Position numbers and translations under genes: made by a program. Shown here one piece after another: positions 1 to 8,094 of a stretch of 50,368 bases of DNA. Under the pieces are notes generated by a model that saw only the letters and a program-made list of their open reading frames with translations, ran no database searches and had not been told where the DNA came from. Location: NCBI GenBank assembly GCA_947498445.1, contig CANMLK010000003.1:1-50368 (forward strand), in the 5' to 3' direction. Position 1 is the stretch's first letter, and every line of letters starts with the position of its first letter. The DNA comes from Beijerinckiaceae bacterium. GTDB lineage: Bacteria > Pseudomonadota > Alphaproteobacteria > Rhizobiales > Beijerinckiaceae.

Positions 1-170
1 TGCAGGTGTTCACCATCGCGTTTGAGGTCACGTCAAACCCGGTCAAGAATTTGCTTCGCGCCTGCGCCACGTCTGCCGACAAATATTTCGATGCGACGAA
101 CGCGATGCAATTGTCTTCCGCTTTCGACGCCATCGCCCAGCAGATGACCGTATTGCGCATCGCGCGCTGA
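1..170 (+). CDS. TadG-like pilus assembly protein, C-terminal end only
   Basis: The open frame enters from the left edge and ends at TGA 168-170. The visible 55 residues read VFTIAFEV..., then a CATSADKYFDATNA segment and the end AIAQQMTVLRIAR. This matches the C-terminus of TadG-like proteins, inner-membrane proteins of the tight-adherence (Flp pilus) system that carry a von Willebrand A domain; the Cys followed by YFDA and a final helix is typical of them. Only the end of the gene is present, so domain order and signal anchor cannot be judged. A strong hairpin follows 16 bases after the stop, consistent with the end of a transcript. Family assignment is moderately sure. Confidence 0.62.
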   Translation, partial: QVFTIAFEVTSNPVKNLLRACATSADKYFDATNAMQLSSAFDAIAQQMTVLRIAR

Positions 171-186
171 GATCAACCAAAAGCCA

Positions 187-220
187 GGCCGACGCAGGAG
201 GGGGGAGTCCTGCGTCGGCC
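187..220. terminator. Hairpin terminator between convergent genes
   Basis: A perfect 13-bp stem (187-199 with 208-220) surrounds an 8-base G-rich loop. It lies between the end of the TadG-like gene and the end of the reverse-strand binding-protein gene, so it can serve both strands. There is no clear T run on either side, so it may act as a factor-dependent or weak terminator. Confidence 0.6.
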
Positions 221-306
221 CGCTCATTACGCGGTGGGGCGCCGCGTTGCTTTCTTGTCGCAGGATGCGGACCTTGACGGGGTGCGCCAGCACACATCGA
301 GTAGCC

Positions 307-1338
307 CTATTTGCGGATCGCCTCACGCGCACGCTCTACAATGTTAGCGGGCGCAGCGTAGATCTTGCGCACGCCTTCCTGCACGCGTTCGCCGCCCGCG
401 GGCGCCAGATCTATCTGGGAACGCTCTGCGTCGGCGATGAGAGCGGGATCATTCAAGGCTCCGATAAAGCCTGCGCGCAGGCGCGCCACAGCCTCGGGCG
501 CCGTGCCGGGCGGCGCGATGTAGGGCCGCCCGAACAATTGCTGGCCAATGACAAGCTCAGCAACGGCCTTGTCTTCGGCGTTTTCAAAGAACTGCCAGAT
601 TTGCGGCACGCCCATTTTTGTAAGCTCGTCGTTGGGCTCGAGCCCAGTCTGCACGAGGATGTTGAGCTTGCCGTCACGAATGTAGTCGCCCTTCTGCGCG
701 CGCAGGCTCGACCAGTCGAGTCCGCAGATGCCATCCACCTCGCCGCGCTCCATGGCGAGCAACACATCGGGCGTGCCCTTGTAGCCGGCGATGATGCGGA
801 ATTTCGCCTTCGACGTGTTCCTGTGCAGGTAGGCGTAGTCGCGCGTCGACCCGCCTTCGGCCACTGAACCGATGATCGTTTCCTGCTTCAGCGCATCGGC
901 GAATGTCTTTGTCTTCGATGTACCAAACGTTGCGCACACGCGCGCGGAATTATTGGCGGTGGCGAGGAAATGAAACTTTGTCGGATCGTAAAGCGCGTCG
1001 GCCTTGCCTTCGAGAAGCGGGCCGACGACGGCGCCGGGCGAGATCGCGCCGATCACCGTGCCGTCCTTTGGCGCGATGTTGTAGATGAAGCCTGCGGCGC
1101 GCATGGAACTGGCGCCGTTCATGTTCTGCACGATGATGACCGGCGCGCCGGGAATGTGCCTGGGCAAATGCCGCGCCACCGTGCGCCCGTAGATGTCGTA
1201 CCCGCCGCCGGGCGAGGTGCCAATGATGAAGGTGATCTGCTTTCCAGCGTAGTAATCGGCGGCGTGCGCCTTTATTGGCGTGAGCGCTGCAACAGCCAAA
1301 GCAAGCATAGACGCGATGCGCATGTGTGCGATTTTCAC
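307..1338 (-). CDS. Bug/TctC-type periplasmic substrate-binding protein
   Basis: This is an exported solute-binding protein of the tripartite tricarboxylate transporter (Bug) type. The N-terminus has a signal peptide ending ...PIKAHA before ADYYAGK. The mature start ITFIIGTSPGGGYDIYGR, followed by HIPGAP and later NIAPKDGT, is the usual Bug signature around the carboxylate pocket. I chose the GTG at 1338 because an AAGGGGAGG sequence lies 6 bases upstream; the in-frame ATG at 1323 is possible. A second Bug gene lies just upstream on the same strand, but no TctA or TctB membrane gene is in the window, so these are orphan receptors. The ligand is unknown; Bug proteins usually bind carboxylates or aromatic acids. 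Confidence 0.85.
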   Translation of the reverse strand: MKIAHMRIASMLALAVAALTPIKAHAADYYAGKQITFIIGTSPGGGYDIYGRTVARHLPRHIPGAPVIIVQNMNGASSMRAAGFIYNIAPKDGTVIGAISPGAVVGPLLEGKADALYDPTKFHFLATANNSARVCATFGTSKTKTFADALKQETIIGSVAEGGSTRDYAYLHRNTSKAKFRIIAGYKGTPDVLLAMERGEVDGICGLDWSSLRAQKGDYIRDGKLNILVQTGLEPNDELTKMGVPQIWQFFENAEDKAVAELVIGQQLFGRPYIAPPGTAPEAVARLRAGFIGALNDPALIADAERSQIDLAPAGGERVQEGVRKIYAAPANIVERAREAIRK

Positions 1339-1468
1339 GGGCGGCCTCCCCTTGATTATCCCGTTGGCGGGAATTCTCATTGGGGAGGAGACTACCGCGA
1401 GACGCGCACAGACGTCGACCTGAATTTATGGCGCGCTGAACGTCAGGCGCCGGTTGATCGCGTGCAGG

Positions 1469-2536
1469 CTAATTCTTCTTCTGATCGGGCAGCGCGATAA
1501 TCGCCGCGAGCCTGTCGGTCACCTCCTTGGGCGTCTTCACGATTTCGTTGACGATGCGTTGCAATTCAAGGCCGGACACCGGCTCGATATCGAGCCCCGT
1601 CTTGGCCGCCGCGTCAAGAAAAGTGCGGTCCTGCACGGTCAAATCGAAAGCGCGACGCAGCGCTTCAATTCTCTCGGGCGGCGTGTCGGGCGTTGAAAAC
1701 AGCGGCCGGCCAATCGTCGCGGCAGCGGAGAACAGGCGCAACGCGGCGCGGTCGAGATCGTTCTGCGCGTAATCCATGAACAGCGGCACGTCCGGAAGTT
1801 CACGCGAGCGCGTCAGGCCCACCTGGAAGATGATGTTGATTTTCTTGTCGCTAACCCAGTCGGGCCGGTTCGCCTTCCACGCAGCCCAGGGCGCCGTGTG
1901 GGACATAACTTCTCCGCGCTCCATCGCCAGCCCCATTTCGGCGGCGCCGGGATAGCCAAGCACGATCTTGAATCGCGCGCCGGCTATCGAGTTAAGCGCC
2001 TGCGCATATTGCGACGAGGTGTTGACGCCGGTCGAGGCGATGACGACTTCCTTTTTCTTGATGTCGTCCAGCGTGCGCACGCCCGAAGTGTGCCAAACGA
2101 CGAGAAGATTATTGTCGGCCGTCGGGTTGCCAATCCAGTTGAGCCGGCTGGTGTCGAACTTGATATCGGGATCGCCCACCGCCTGTTGCACAGGCATCGC
2201 CTGATCGGCGGTGGCCATAACGGTGCCGTCGCGCGGGGCGATGTTGAACACATGGTTTGCGGCAATGCGGCTGCCCCCGCCCGCCATCTGCCGCATCACG
2301 ACGCGCGGCTGGCCGGGAATGTGATTACCTATAAAGCGGCCAACGATGCGCGCGTACGCGTCATAACTGCCACCAGCGGAATAGCCGATGTAGATATCGA
2401 TATTTTTGTTGCGGTAGAAAGCGGCCAGCGCCTCATTGTCCTGCGCGGCGGCCCAAGTGGGGACCCAAGTGAGGGGCCCTGCAGCGAGGAGCGCAAGAGA
2501 CAGGCTTCGCACAATGGAATTCGAACGTTTGTTCAT
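1469..2536 (-). CDS. Bug/TctC-type periplasmic substrate-binding protein
   Basis: A second exported Bug-type receptor, paralogous to its downstream neighbour. After a signal peptide ending WAAAQ, the mature protein has IDIYIGYSAGGSYDAYAR, then HIPGQPRVV and FNIAPRDGT, the same motif series as the neighbour. The start at 2536 (MNKRSNS) follows a GGAGGGGAGA Shine-Dalgarno sequence by 8 bases; the open frame extends further upstream but without a signal-peptide-like beginning. The 130-base gap to the next gene suggests co-transcription. No transporter membrane subunits are adjacent. Ligand not predictable from sequence. Confidence 0.85.
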   Translation of the reverse strand: MNKRSNSIVRSLSLALLAAGPLTWVPTWAAAQDNEALAAFYRNKNIDIYIGYSAGGSYDAYARIVGRFIGNHIPGQPRVVMRQMAGGGSRIAANHVFNIAPRDGTVMATADQAMPVQQAVGDPDIKFDTSRLNWIGNPTADNNLLVVWHTSGVRTLDDIKKKEVVIASTGVNTSSQYAQALNSIAGARFKIVLGYPGAAEMGLAMERGEVMSHTAPWAAWKANRPDWVSDKKINIIFQVGLTRSRELPDVPLFMDYAQNDLDRAALRLFSAAATIGRPLFSTPDTPPERIEALRRAFDLTVQDRTFLDAAAKTGLDIEPVSGLELQRIVNEIVKTPKEVTDRLAAIIALPDQKKN

Positions 2537-2767
2537 CGTTTGAAATCTCCCCTCCAGGCCCGCTTTACGATTGCGAGCGACCCGCGCGCCATGATGACAT
2601 GCAGCGATCGGGCCAACGACAAGAAAATGCGCCGCTTGGCGGGCGCTCGGCCCGCAACGGGCCCGTGAGTGAGCGGCTCCCGGCGCCGAGCTTGGCAAAC
2701 TTCACAATGCCTGCCAAACTTCGTTTGGGTCGGCGTTTAACGGCAAAATGTCGGCGGGAGATGTACC

Positions 2768-3427
2768 ATGATGCTATTTCGCGCTGTCCTGATAACCGGA
2801 AGCCTCGCTGTCACTGTCTGCGGCGCTGCGGCGCAACAGGCGCCCGGCGCCGCCGCGCCCATGCAGAGCGTGCAGATGCCAGCGACGCCAAACCCAGCGC
2901 GCGTGACGCTCGATCCCAAGACGACCGCGCTCATCGTGCTCGATTTCGTGGAGGACATTTGCAACGCGCAGGCCAGTTGCAAAGGCCGGATGCTGCAGGC
3001 CATGACGCCTTTTCTGGCGCAGGCGCGCAAGGCCGGTCTCACTGTTGCTTACGGCACGCGTGAGCGGAACATGACCAAATAGCTCAAGGAGGTCGCGCCC
3101 GCTGCTGATGATCTCAAGATCATGAGCATGGCGCAGGATCGGTTTTTCAAAACCGATCTCGACAAGGCGCTGAAGGCCAAGGGGATCAAGACGCTCATCA
3201 TCGCGGGCTGGAAGATCAGCGGTTCAGTGACGTACACATCGGTGGGCGCGATGGCGCACGACTACACAGTGGTCATTCCGATGGATGCGACCTCAGCCGG
3301 CAGCGATTTTGAAACAATGATCGGGTTCTATAACGTGCTGAATTCGGGCAATGCGAATCTAGCCAACCAGCCGCTGAAGGCGGGCTCAGTAACGCTGAGC
3401 CGCACGGATATGATTTCGTTTCAGTAA
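2768..3427 (+). pseudogene. Isochorismatase-like cysteine hydrolase homologue with in-frame TAG stop
   Basis: One continuous reading frame from 2768 to 3427 is interrupted only by TAG at 3080-3082; both halves are in the same frame, so this is a nonsense change, not a frameshift. The first half has a signal peptide (ending CGAAAQQ) and the isochorismatase core strand with the catalytic Asp (TALIVLDFVEDIC). The second half has the Lys region (DRFFKTDL) and the segment that normally holds the nucleophilic Cys, here read as GWKISGSVTYTSVGA, with Ser or Thr where Cys is expected. The protein may therefore have been catalytically unusual before the stop arose. An internal start at 3122 (MSMAQD) is possible for the second half but has no good ribosome site. 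Readthrough or sequencing error are alternatives. Confidence 0.72.
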
Positions 3428-3470
3428 AGCCGTTTGTCGCCGAAGTCGCTCGGTACGAACCGTCACGAAA

Positions 3471-3501
3471 CTGCCGGCGAGGCGATTGAGCCCACCGGCA
3501 G
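3471..3501. terminator. Weak inverted repeat between convergent genes
   Basis: CTGCCGG and CCGGCAG form a 7-bp stem with a 17-base loop, placed between the ends of the isochorismatase-like pseudogene and the reverse-strand RidA gene. No T run follows, so terminator activity is only suggested. Confidence 0.35.
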
Positions 3502-3506
3502 TCGCA

Positions 3507-3959
3507 TTATTTCAAAACCGCGATTGGCTGAATTTCCAAGAGCGATTCAGGCCGCGCGAGATGGACCACTTCAACAAAGGTGGTCGCGGGGTAGCCGTTC
3601 TTGAACAGCTCTTTGGCCAGTTTGGTGAATTGCGGAACATAGCGCAGATCCGTCACGTAGACGGAGAGGCTGACGATATCGTCGAATGACCCCCCGGCCT
3701 TTTCGAGCGTCGCCTTGATCTTGTTCATCGTGTTCTTGGCTTGCGCATCGAAATTACCGAGGTCGGCGTTGCGATCCGGCAGGCTCGCCGTGTGGCCAGC
3801 CAGGAACAGCAGGCTGCCGCCCTTCACCTTGACGATGGTCGACGACGCGGTGGCTTCGACAGGATCGATATAGTCCTTCTTCAGGTCTTGCTTCATCTCT
3901 TGGGCGGCCAGGCTGCTGGCGAAGAGGAGCGGAAGAATCGAAAGATGAATTGCACGCAT
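3507..3959 (-). CDS. Exported RidA/YjgF-family protein (second copy)
   Basis: A RidA-fold protein of about 150 residues preceded by a signal peptide (MRAIHLS...FASSLAAQE). The RidA features seen are GGSLLFLAGHT, the central AQAKNTMNKIKATLEKAGGSFDDIV and the C-terminal PATTFVEVVHLARPESLLEIQPIAV. The arginine that binds the substrate carboxylate in true RidA imine deaminases (in the motif x-A-R-S-x-V-E) is replaced by Thr here, so enamine/imine hydrolysis is not expected by the known mechanism. The start at 3959 has AAGGAG 8 bases upstream, inside the end of the upstream paralogue, so the two genes are probably coupled. Role in the periplasm unknown. Confidence 0.8.
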   Translation of the reverse strand: MRAIHLSILPLLFASSLAAQEMKQDLKKDYIDPVEATASSTIVKVKGGSLLFLAGHTASLPDRNADLGNFDAQAKNTMNKIKATLEKAGGSFDDIVSLSVYVTDLRYVPQFTKLAKELFKNGYPATTFVEVVHLARPESLLEIQPIAVLK

Positions 3960-3976
3960 GAAAGTGTCTCCTTCGC

Positions 3977-4426
3977 TCATTGCTTGACCATCGCGATGGC
4001 GCGAATTTCGATGAAGGCGCCGGGCGTAAGCAACTTGGCGGCTTCCATGAAGGCGCTCGACGGATAGCCCTTCTTGAAGACGTCCTTGCGCATGTGTGTG
4101 AAGGTCTCGCCCCATCGCCGTTCAGTCGTGAATACGGTCATGGTGACGATATCCTCCAGCGTGCCGCCGGCCTTGGCCATGGCCTGATCGATATTCTTCC
4201 AGGTTTGCTTGATTTGGCCGGCGAAATCTCCGGGCGCCACCAAATTTCCCTGCTCGTCGGTCGGCCCGATGCCGGCGAGAAACACCAGCACGCCTCCCGT
4301 TGTCTTCACTGCCTGGGAATAGGCGGAGGCCGGCACCGGCATGATCATCTCGCGTTCCTGCGCCAGCGCCGGAGGCGACAGCATTGCGATGCTGCAAAGA
4401 AGAAGTGTCAGTAGAGGTTTCATCAT
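3977..4426 (-). CDS. Exported RidA/YjgF-family protein (first copy)
   Basis: The paralogue of the next gene in the operon, with its own signal peptide (MMKPLLTLLLCSIAM...PPALAQ). The RidA trimer fold is recognisable from GGVLVFLAGIGPTDEQGN, QIKQTWKNIDQAMAKAGGTLEDIV and the end AFIEIRAIAMVKQ. The catalytic arginine position is Ser in this copy. GGGAG lies about 8 bases before the start at 4426. RidA proteins are normally cytosolic, so a pair of exported, Arg-less forms is unusual. Binding of a small periplasmic ligand is conceivable but unproven. Confidence 0.8.
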   Translation of the reverse strand: MMKPLLTLLLCSIAMLSPPALAQEREMIMPVPASAYSQAVKTTGGVLVFLAGIGPTDEQGNLVAPGDFAGQIKQTWKNIDQAMAKAGGTLEDIVTMTVFTTERRWGETFTHMRKDVFKKGYPSSAFMEAAKLLTPGAFIEIRAIAMVKQ

Positions 4427-4557
4427 GTGTGGACTCCCGTGATCGCCGGAGGAGGAGATCGTCTGCTGTCGTTGTCATTAGACTTGCTTGCGGGACGGGT
4501 CTTAAATGATTGGATCAACCGAGCCATGTCTCGAATCAAACAAATTCAGCTGAATAC

Positions 4558-4631
4558 TGGAGCGGGTGAAGGGAATCGAACCCTCGTATGCAGCTTGGGA
4601 AGCTGCCGTTCTACCATTGAACTACACCCGC
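4558..4631 (-). tRNA. tRNA-Gly (anticodon CCC)
   Basis: Read on the reverse strand the sequence folds as a 74-base tRNA. It has a 7-bp acceptor stem (GCGGGTG with CACCCGC), a D arm with TTCAATGGTAGA, and an anticodon stem GCAGC/GCTGC enclosing TTCCCAA, which puts CCC at positions 34-36. The T arm is GAGGGTTCGATTCCCTT, the discriminator base is T and CCA is encoded. It stands alone between the RidA genes and dcd. Confidence 0.95.
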
Positions 4632-4703
4632 GATGGCGTGGACCATAGCCGCAAGAGCGGTTGCGGGGCAAGCGGGGCGGGCCAGCGGTTCGTGGATAAG
4701 GCT

Positions 4704-4870
4704 GCGTCATGGTCGGCGAAGGCGAGGATCCACGACAGGCCACGAGCGAAAGGGTTTGCCGGTCGTGGATGGCGATGAGCGCTTCTTGCTGCGCCGACCG
4801 TGACATGGAGAGCGTGGCGCGCCCACTTCACCGCTTGCTTCTGGATACGCGGGTCAAGCCCGCGTATGAC
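4704..4870. repeat. Degenerate intergenic palindromes
   Basis: The 285-base space between tRNA-Gly and dcd holds no gene. It contains an inverted pair ATCCACGAC (4728-4736) and GTCGTGGAT (4762-4770) within a GTCATGG...GATCCACGA type unit, and a second small palindrome around 4845-4866 (ATACGCGGG TCAAG CCCGCGTAT). Both resemble the short RIME-like palindromes scattered between genes in rhizobia and relatives. Confidence 0.55.
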
Positions 4871-4916
4871 GGCGCGCGGCGTGTTTGCGCCCTCGGCCGC
4901 AGGCTGCCCGCTGCCT

Positions 4917-6017
4917 TTACTTGAAATGCTTCGACAGCTTCAGGCCCTGCGCCTGATAGTTTGATGAAATGCCCGCGCCGTACAGCGTGCGGGGCGTTTC
5001 CGCCATGCGCTCGTAGACGAGGCGGCCTACCACCTGCCCGTCTTCGAGAATGAACGGCACATCATGCGAGCGCACCTCGAGCACGGCGCGCGAGCCTGCG
5101 CCGCCCGCCTCCGCCGCGCCAAAGCCGGGATCGAAAAAGCCCGCGTAATGGACGCGGAACTCGCCCACCAGCGGATCGAACGGCGTCATCTCGGCGGCGT
5201 GGTCGGGGGGCACGCGCACGGCCTCCTTGGAGGCCAGAATGTAGAACTCGCCGGGATCGAGAATAAGATCGCGGCGGCCGCGATCGTGGATCGGCTCCCA
5301 GAAATCCAGCGTCGAATGGGCGCCGGGGCGGTCAACGTCGATCAGGCCAGTGTGCCGCTTGGCGCGATAGCCGACGAGGCCAGAGGCGTCGAAGCCAGCC
5401 AGATCAATCGACACCGCCACGCCGCCCGCGATGTTGGGCTCCGCCGAAGTGACCAGCTTTTCGCGAGCGTGCAGGGCGTGGTGGCCCGCATCGTCGAGCC
5501 GCGCGTGGCCCTGCCGGAAGCGCACTTGCGAGAGGCGCGAACCGGCGCGAACCAGCACGGGGAACGTGCGCGGCGAAATCTCGGCGTAGAGCGGGCCTTG
5601 ATAGCCCTGTTCGATCATGTCGAACTCACGGGCGCGGTCGGTGATGACGCGGGTGAACACGTCTATACGGCCCGTCGAGCTTTTGGGGTTGGCGGCGGCG
5701 GCCACAGATGGCGGCAGCGCAAGGCTTTCCTGCAGCTCGGCCACATAGACGCAGCCGGTCTCCAGCACGGCGCCGACTTCGAGGTTAATCTCGTGCAGCG
5801 CGAGATTTTCGATGCAGGCTGACACGGGCCTGCCGGGGCCGGGCAAGAAACTGGCCCGCATTCGCCAGGCCCGCACGCCCAGGCGCAGGTCTAGGCTGGC
5901 CGGCTGCACCTGCCCTTCCGCAAAAGGCGCCGCCAGTTTCAGCGCGCCGGCCTCGGCAAGCGCGGTGATGCGATGGGCGGGCAAGATGCCGACGAGGTCC
6001 GCGGGGAGTGTGATCAT
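4917..6017 (-). CDS. dcd: 2'-deoxycytidine 5'-triphosphate deaminase (long form)
   Basis: Makes dUTP from dCTP for thymidylate synthesis, in the cytosol. The 366-residue protein is about twice as long as the enterobacterial Dcd and matches the long alphaproteobacterial form with two tandem dUTPase-like units. The first half has QPASLDLRLG and NPKSSTGRIDVFTRVI. The second has YRAKRHTGLIDVD, LDPGEFYILASKE and HYAGFFDPGFG, which are dCTP-deaminase motifs. The start at 6017 gives MITLPADLVGILP; the ribosome site is weak. The gene is divergent from metZ over a 168-base gap. Deaminase activity is inferred from the family. Confidence 0.88.
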   Translation of the reverse strand: MITLPADLVGILPAHRITALAEAGALKLAAPFAEGQVQPASLDLRLGVRAWRMRASFLPGPGRPVSACIENLALHEINLEVGAVLETGCVYVAELQESLALPPSVAAAANPKSSTGRIDVFTRVITDRAREFDMIEQGYQGPLYAEISPRTFPVLVRAGSRLSQVRFRQGHARLDDAGHHALHAREKLVTSAEPNIAGGVAVSIDLAGFDASGLVGYRAKRHTGLIDVDRPGAHSTLDFWEPIHDRGRRDLILDPGEFYILASKEAVRVPPDHAAEMTPFDPLVGEFRVHYAGFFDPGFGAAEAGGAGSRAVLEVRSHDVPFILEDGQVVGRLVYERMAETPRTLYGAGISSNYQAQGLKLSKHFK

Positions 6018-6185
6018 GGTACAGGACTAGCCAATCGACGGGCGGGGGCCAAGGGCGCGGCGCGCGAATCGTCGCGATCGCCTCGCCTTTTCGGTGAATA
6101 GCGCGCCTGCGCTTGCCCCGCAGGGAGGCGGCGGACTAAATGGAGCCTCAACCGCCAGCGCCGAGCCGTCGCGCCGAGGACCAGA

Positions 6186-7430
6186 ATGACCGAGCCCAAG
6201 AAACCCGTGAAAGACTTGCCGAAGAAAGCCATGAAAGACCTGCCGAAGAAAGCCATGAAAGACCTGCGCCCCGCCACCCGCCTCGTGCATGGAGGCACGA
6301 TGCGCTCCCAATTTGGCGAAATGTCCGAGGCGCTCTACCTGACGCAGGGCTTCGCGTACGAGAGCATGGAGCAGGCCGAAGGGCGCTTCACCGGCGCCTC
6401 GCCCGGCTTCCAGTATTCGCGCTTCGGCAACCCAACCGTCGCCATGTTCGAGCAGCGCATGGCCCTGCTGGAAGGCGCGGAGGCCGCGCGCGCCACCGCC
6501 ACCGGCATGGCGGCCGTCACGGCGTCGATGCTGGGCCAGGTGAAGGCGGGCGACCACGTCGTCGCCGCCAAGGCGCTGTTCGGCTCCTGCCGCTTCATTG
6601 TGGAAGATTTGCTGCCGACCTATGGCGTGGAGTGCACGCTTGTGGACGGCACGGATCTGGCCCAGTGGAAGGCCGCCGCGCGGCCCAACACGCGTACTTT
6701 CTTCCTTGAAAGCCCGACCAACCCGCAGCTGGAAATCATCGACATTCGCGCCGTCGCCGACATCGCCCACGCGGCGGGCGCGACGCTTGTGGTGGACAAC
6801 GTGTTCGCCACGCCGATGCTGCAAAGCCCGCTGACGCTGGGCGCTGATTGCGTCGTCTATTCCGCGACAAAGCATGTGGACGGACAGGGCCGCGTGCTGG
6901 GCGGCTGCATCCTGGGCTCGGAAGAGTTCATCATGAAGAACATCCACAATTTCCTGCGCCAGACGGGCCCAGCCATGTCGCCCTTCAATGCGTGGGTGAT
7001 GCTGAAATCACTGGAGACGCTGCCGCTGCGCGTCGCCCAGCAGATGCGCAATGCAGAACGGGTCGCCGACTTTCTGGCCGAACAGGGCGCCGTCACGCGC
7101 GTGCTTTACCCCTGGCGCAAGGACCATCCGCAGCACGAACTCGCCAAACGCCAGATGACCGGCGGCGGCACGGTCGTCGTGCTGGATGTGGCAGACGGAA
7201 AGGCCGGCTGTTTCCGCTTTGGCAACGCGCTGCAGATCATCAAGATTTCGAACAATCTGGGCGACGCCAAGAGCATCCTCACCCATCCCGCCACCACGAC
7301 GCACCAGCGCATCCCCCAGCCGGCGCGCGAGGCCATGGGCATTACCGAAGGCATGCTGCGCCTCTCGGTCGGCCTTGAGGACATCGACGACCTGCTGGAC
7401 GACCTGAAGGGCGCCTGCGCCGCCGTGTGA
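6186..7430 (+). CDS. metZ: O-succinylhomoserine sulfhydrylase
   Basis: A PLP enzyme of the Cys/Met metabolism family that makes homocysteine from O-succinylhomoserine and sulfide in methionine biosynthesis. The order of motifs is YSRFGNPT (residues 77-84), ATGMAAVTA for PLP phosphate binding, ESPTNP, VDNVFATP with the PLP-contacting Asp, and SATKH with the PLP lysine near residue 229. The end LSVGLEDIDDLLDDL is also typical. The start at 6186 follows GAGGA by 7 bases. The N-terminus contains an unusual perfect 8-residue tandem repeat (KDLPKKAM twice, then KDL). A SAM-II riboswitch would be expected upstream in many relatives, but I could not fit one to the 6018-6185 gap. Confidence 0.92.
   Translation: MTEPKKPVKDLPKKAMKDLPKKAMKDLRPATRLVHGGTMRSQFGEMSEALYLTQGFAYESMEQAEGRFTGASPGFQYSRFGNPTVAMFEQRMALLEGAEAARATATGMAAVTASMLGQVKAGDHVVAAKALFGSCRFIVEDLLPTYGVECTLVDGTDLAQWKAAARPNTRTFFLESPTNPQLEIIDIRAVADIAHAAGATLVVDNVFATPMLQSPLTLGADCVVYSATKHVDGQGRVLGGCILGSEEFIMKNIHNFLRQTGPAMSPFNAWVMLKSLETLPLRVAQQMRNAERVADFLAEQGAVTRVLYPWRKDHPQHELAKRQMTGGGTVVVLDVADGKAGCFRFGNALQIIKISNNLGDAKSILTHPATTTHQRIPQPAREAMGITEGMLRLSVGLEDIDDLLDDLKGACAAV
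6210..6266 (+). repeat. 24-bp tandem repeat in the 5' end of metZ
   Basis: Two 24-bp units (6210-6233 and 6234-6257) differ by one base, and a partial third unit begins at 6258. They encode KDLPKKAM twice followed by KDLRPAT. The unit length keeps frame, so copy number can change without breaking metZ. Confidence 0.9.
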
Positions 7431-7470
7431 GGCTTTGCGGGGCGGCTGCAAGCCGTTACACCTTGAGCCC

Positions 7471-8094
7471 ATGACCGCCCCGCTCCGCCTTGCGATTCTC
7501 CACGACGACGGCCTCGCCCGCTGCCCATGGCCGGGCGTGGACCCGCTTTATGTCGCCTATCACGACGAGGATTGGGGCGTGCCCGAATGGGACTCGCGCG
7601 CACTGTTCGAGAAACTGCTGCTCGACGGTTTTCAGGCCGGGCTGTCGTGGATCACGATCCTGCGCAAGCGCGAGGCCTTTCGCAAAGCCTTCGACGGATT
7701 TGATCCGCAAAAAATCGCCCGCTACACGCCCAAAAAGGTCGAACGCCTGATGGGGGACGCAGGCATTGTGCGCAACCGCTCCAAGATCGAAAGCTCGATC
7801 AGGTCGGCGCATGTCTATCTTGAGATTGAAGCCAAGCAGGGCTTTTCAAATTACATCTGGGATTTCGTGGATGGGCGGCCTGTGCAGAACAAGCTGAAAC
7901 ACATGGGGCAAATGCTCACCGAGTCCGACATGTCGCGCAAACTTTCAAAGGACCTGAAGGCGCGAGGATTCAACTTCTGCGGGCCCACCATCGTCTACGC
8001 GTTCGCGCAAGCGGTGGGCATGATCAACGATCACCTTGTTGATTGTCATCGCCACGCCGAATGCGCGGCGCTTGGCCTCAAGGGGCCTGCGTGA
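7471..8094 (+). CDS. tag: DNA-3-methyladenine glycosylase I
   Basis: Removes 3-methyladenine from alkylated DNA in base excision repair. The 207-residue protein starts MTAPLRLA and shows RCPWPGVDPLYVAYHDEDWGVP, the family N-terminus carrying the first zinc ligands. It then has FEKLLLDGFQAGLSWITIL with the catalytic pocket, GFNFCGPTIVYAFAQAVGMINDH, and a C-terminal HRHAEC that supplies the remaining zinc-snap ligands. The start at 7471 fits the family; an upstream in-frame ATG at 7435 would add 12 residues without similarity. The stop overlaps the next start as TGATG, so translation is coupled to the HD gene. Confidence 0.92.
   Translation: MTAPLRLAILHDDGLARCPWPGVDPLYVAYHDEDWGVPEWDSRALFEKLLLDGFQAGLSWITILRKREAFRKAFDGFDPQKIARYTPKKVERLMGDAGIVRNRSKIESSIRSAHVYLEIEAKQGFSNYIWDFVDGRPVQNKLKHMGQMLTESDMSRKLSKDLKARGFNFCGPTIVYAFAQAVGMINDHLVDCHRHAECAALGLKGPA

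Noticed and set aside
6018-6185. SAM-II riboswitch upstream of metZ
   Set aside because: Fragments such as GGTGAAT, GCTTGC and CTAAAT recall the motif, but I could not build the P1 stem and the pseudoknot with proper spacing. A covariance-model search would decide.
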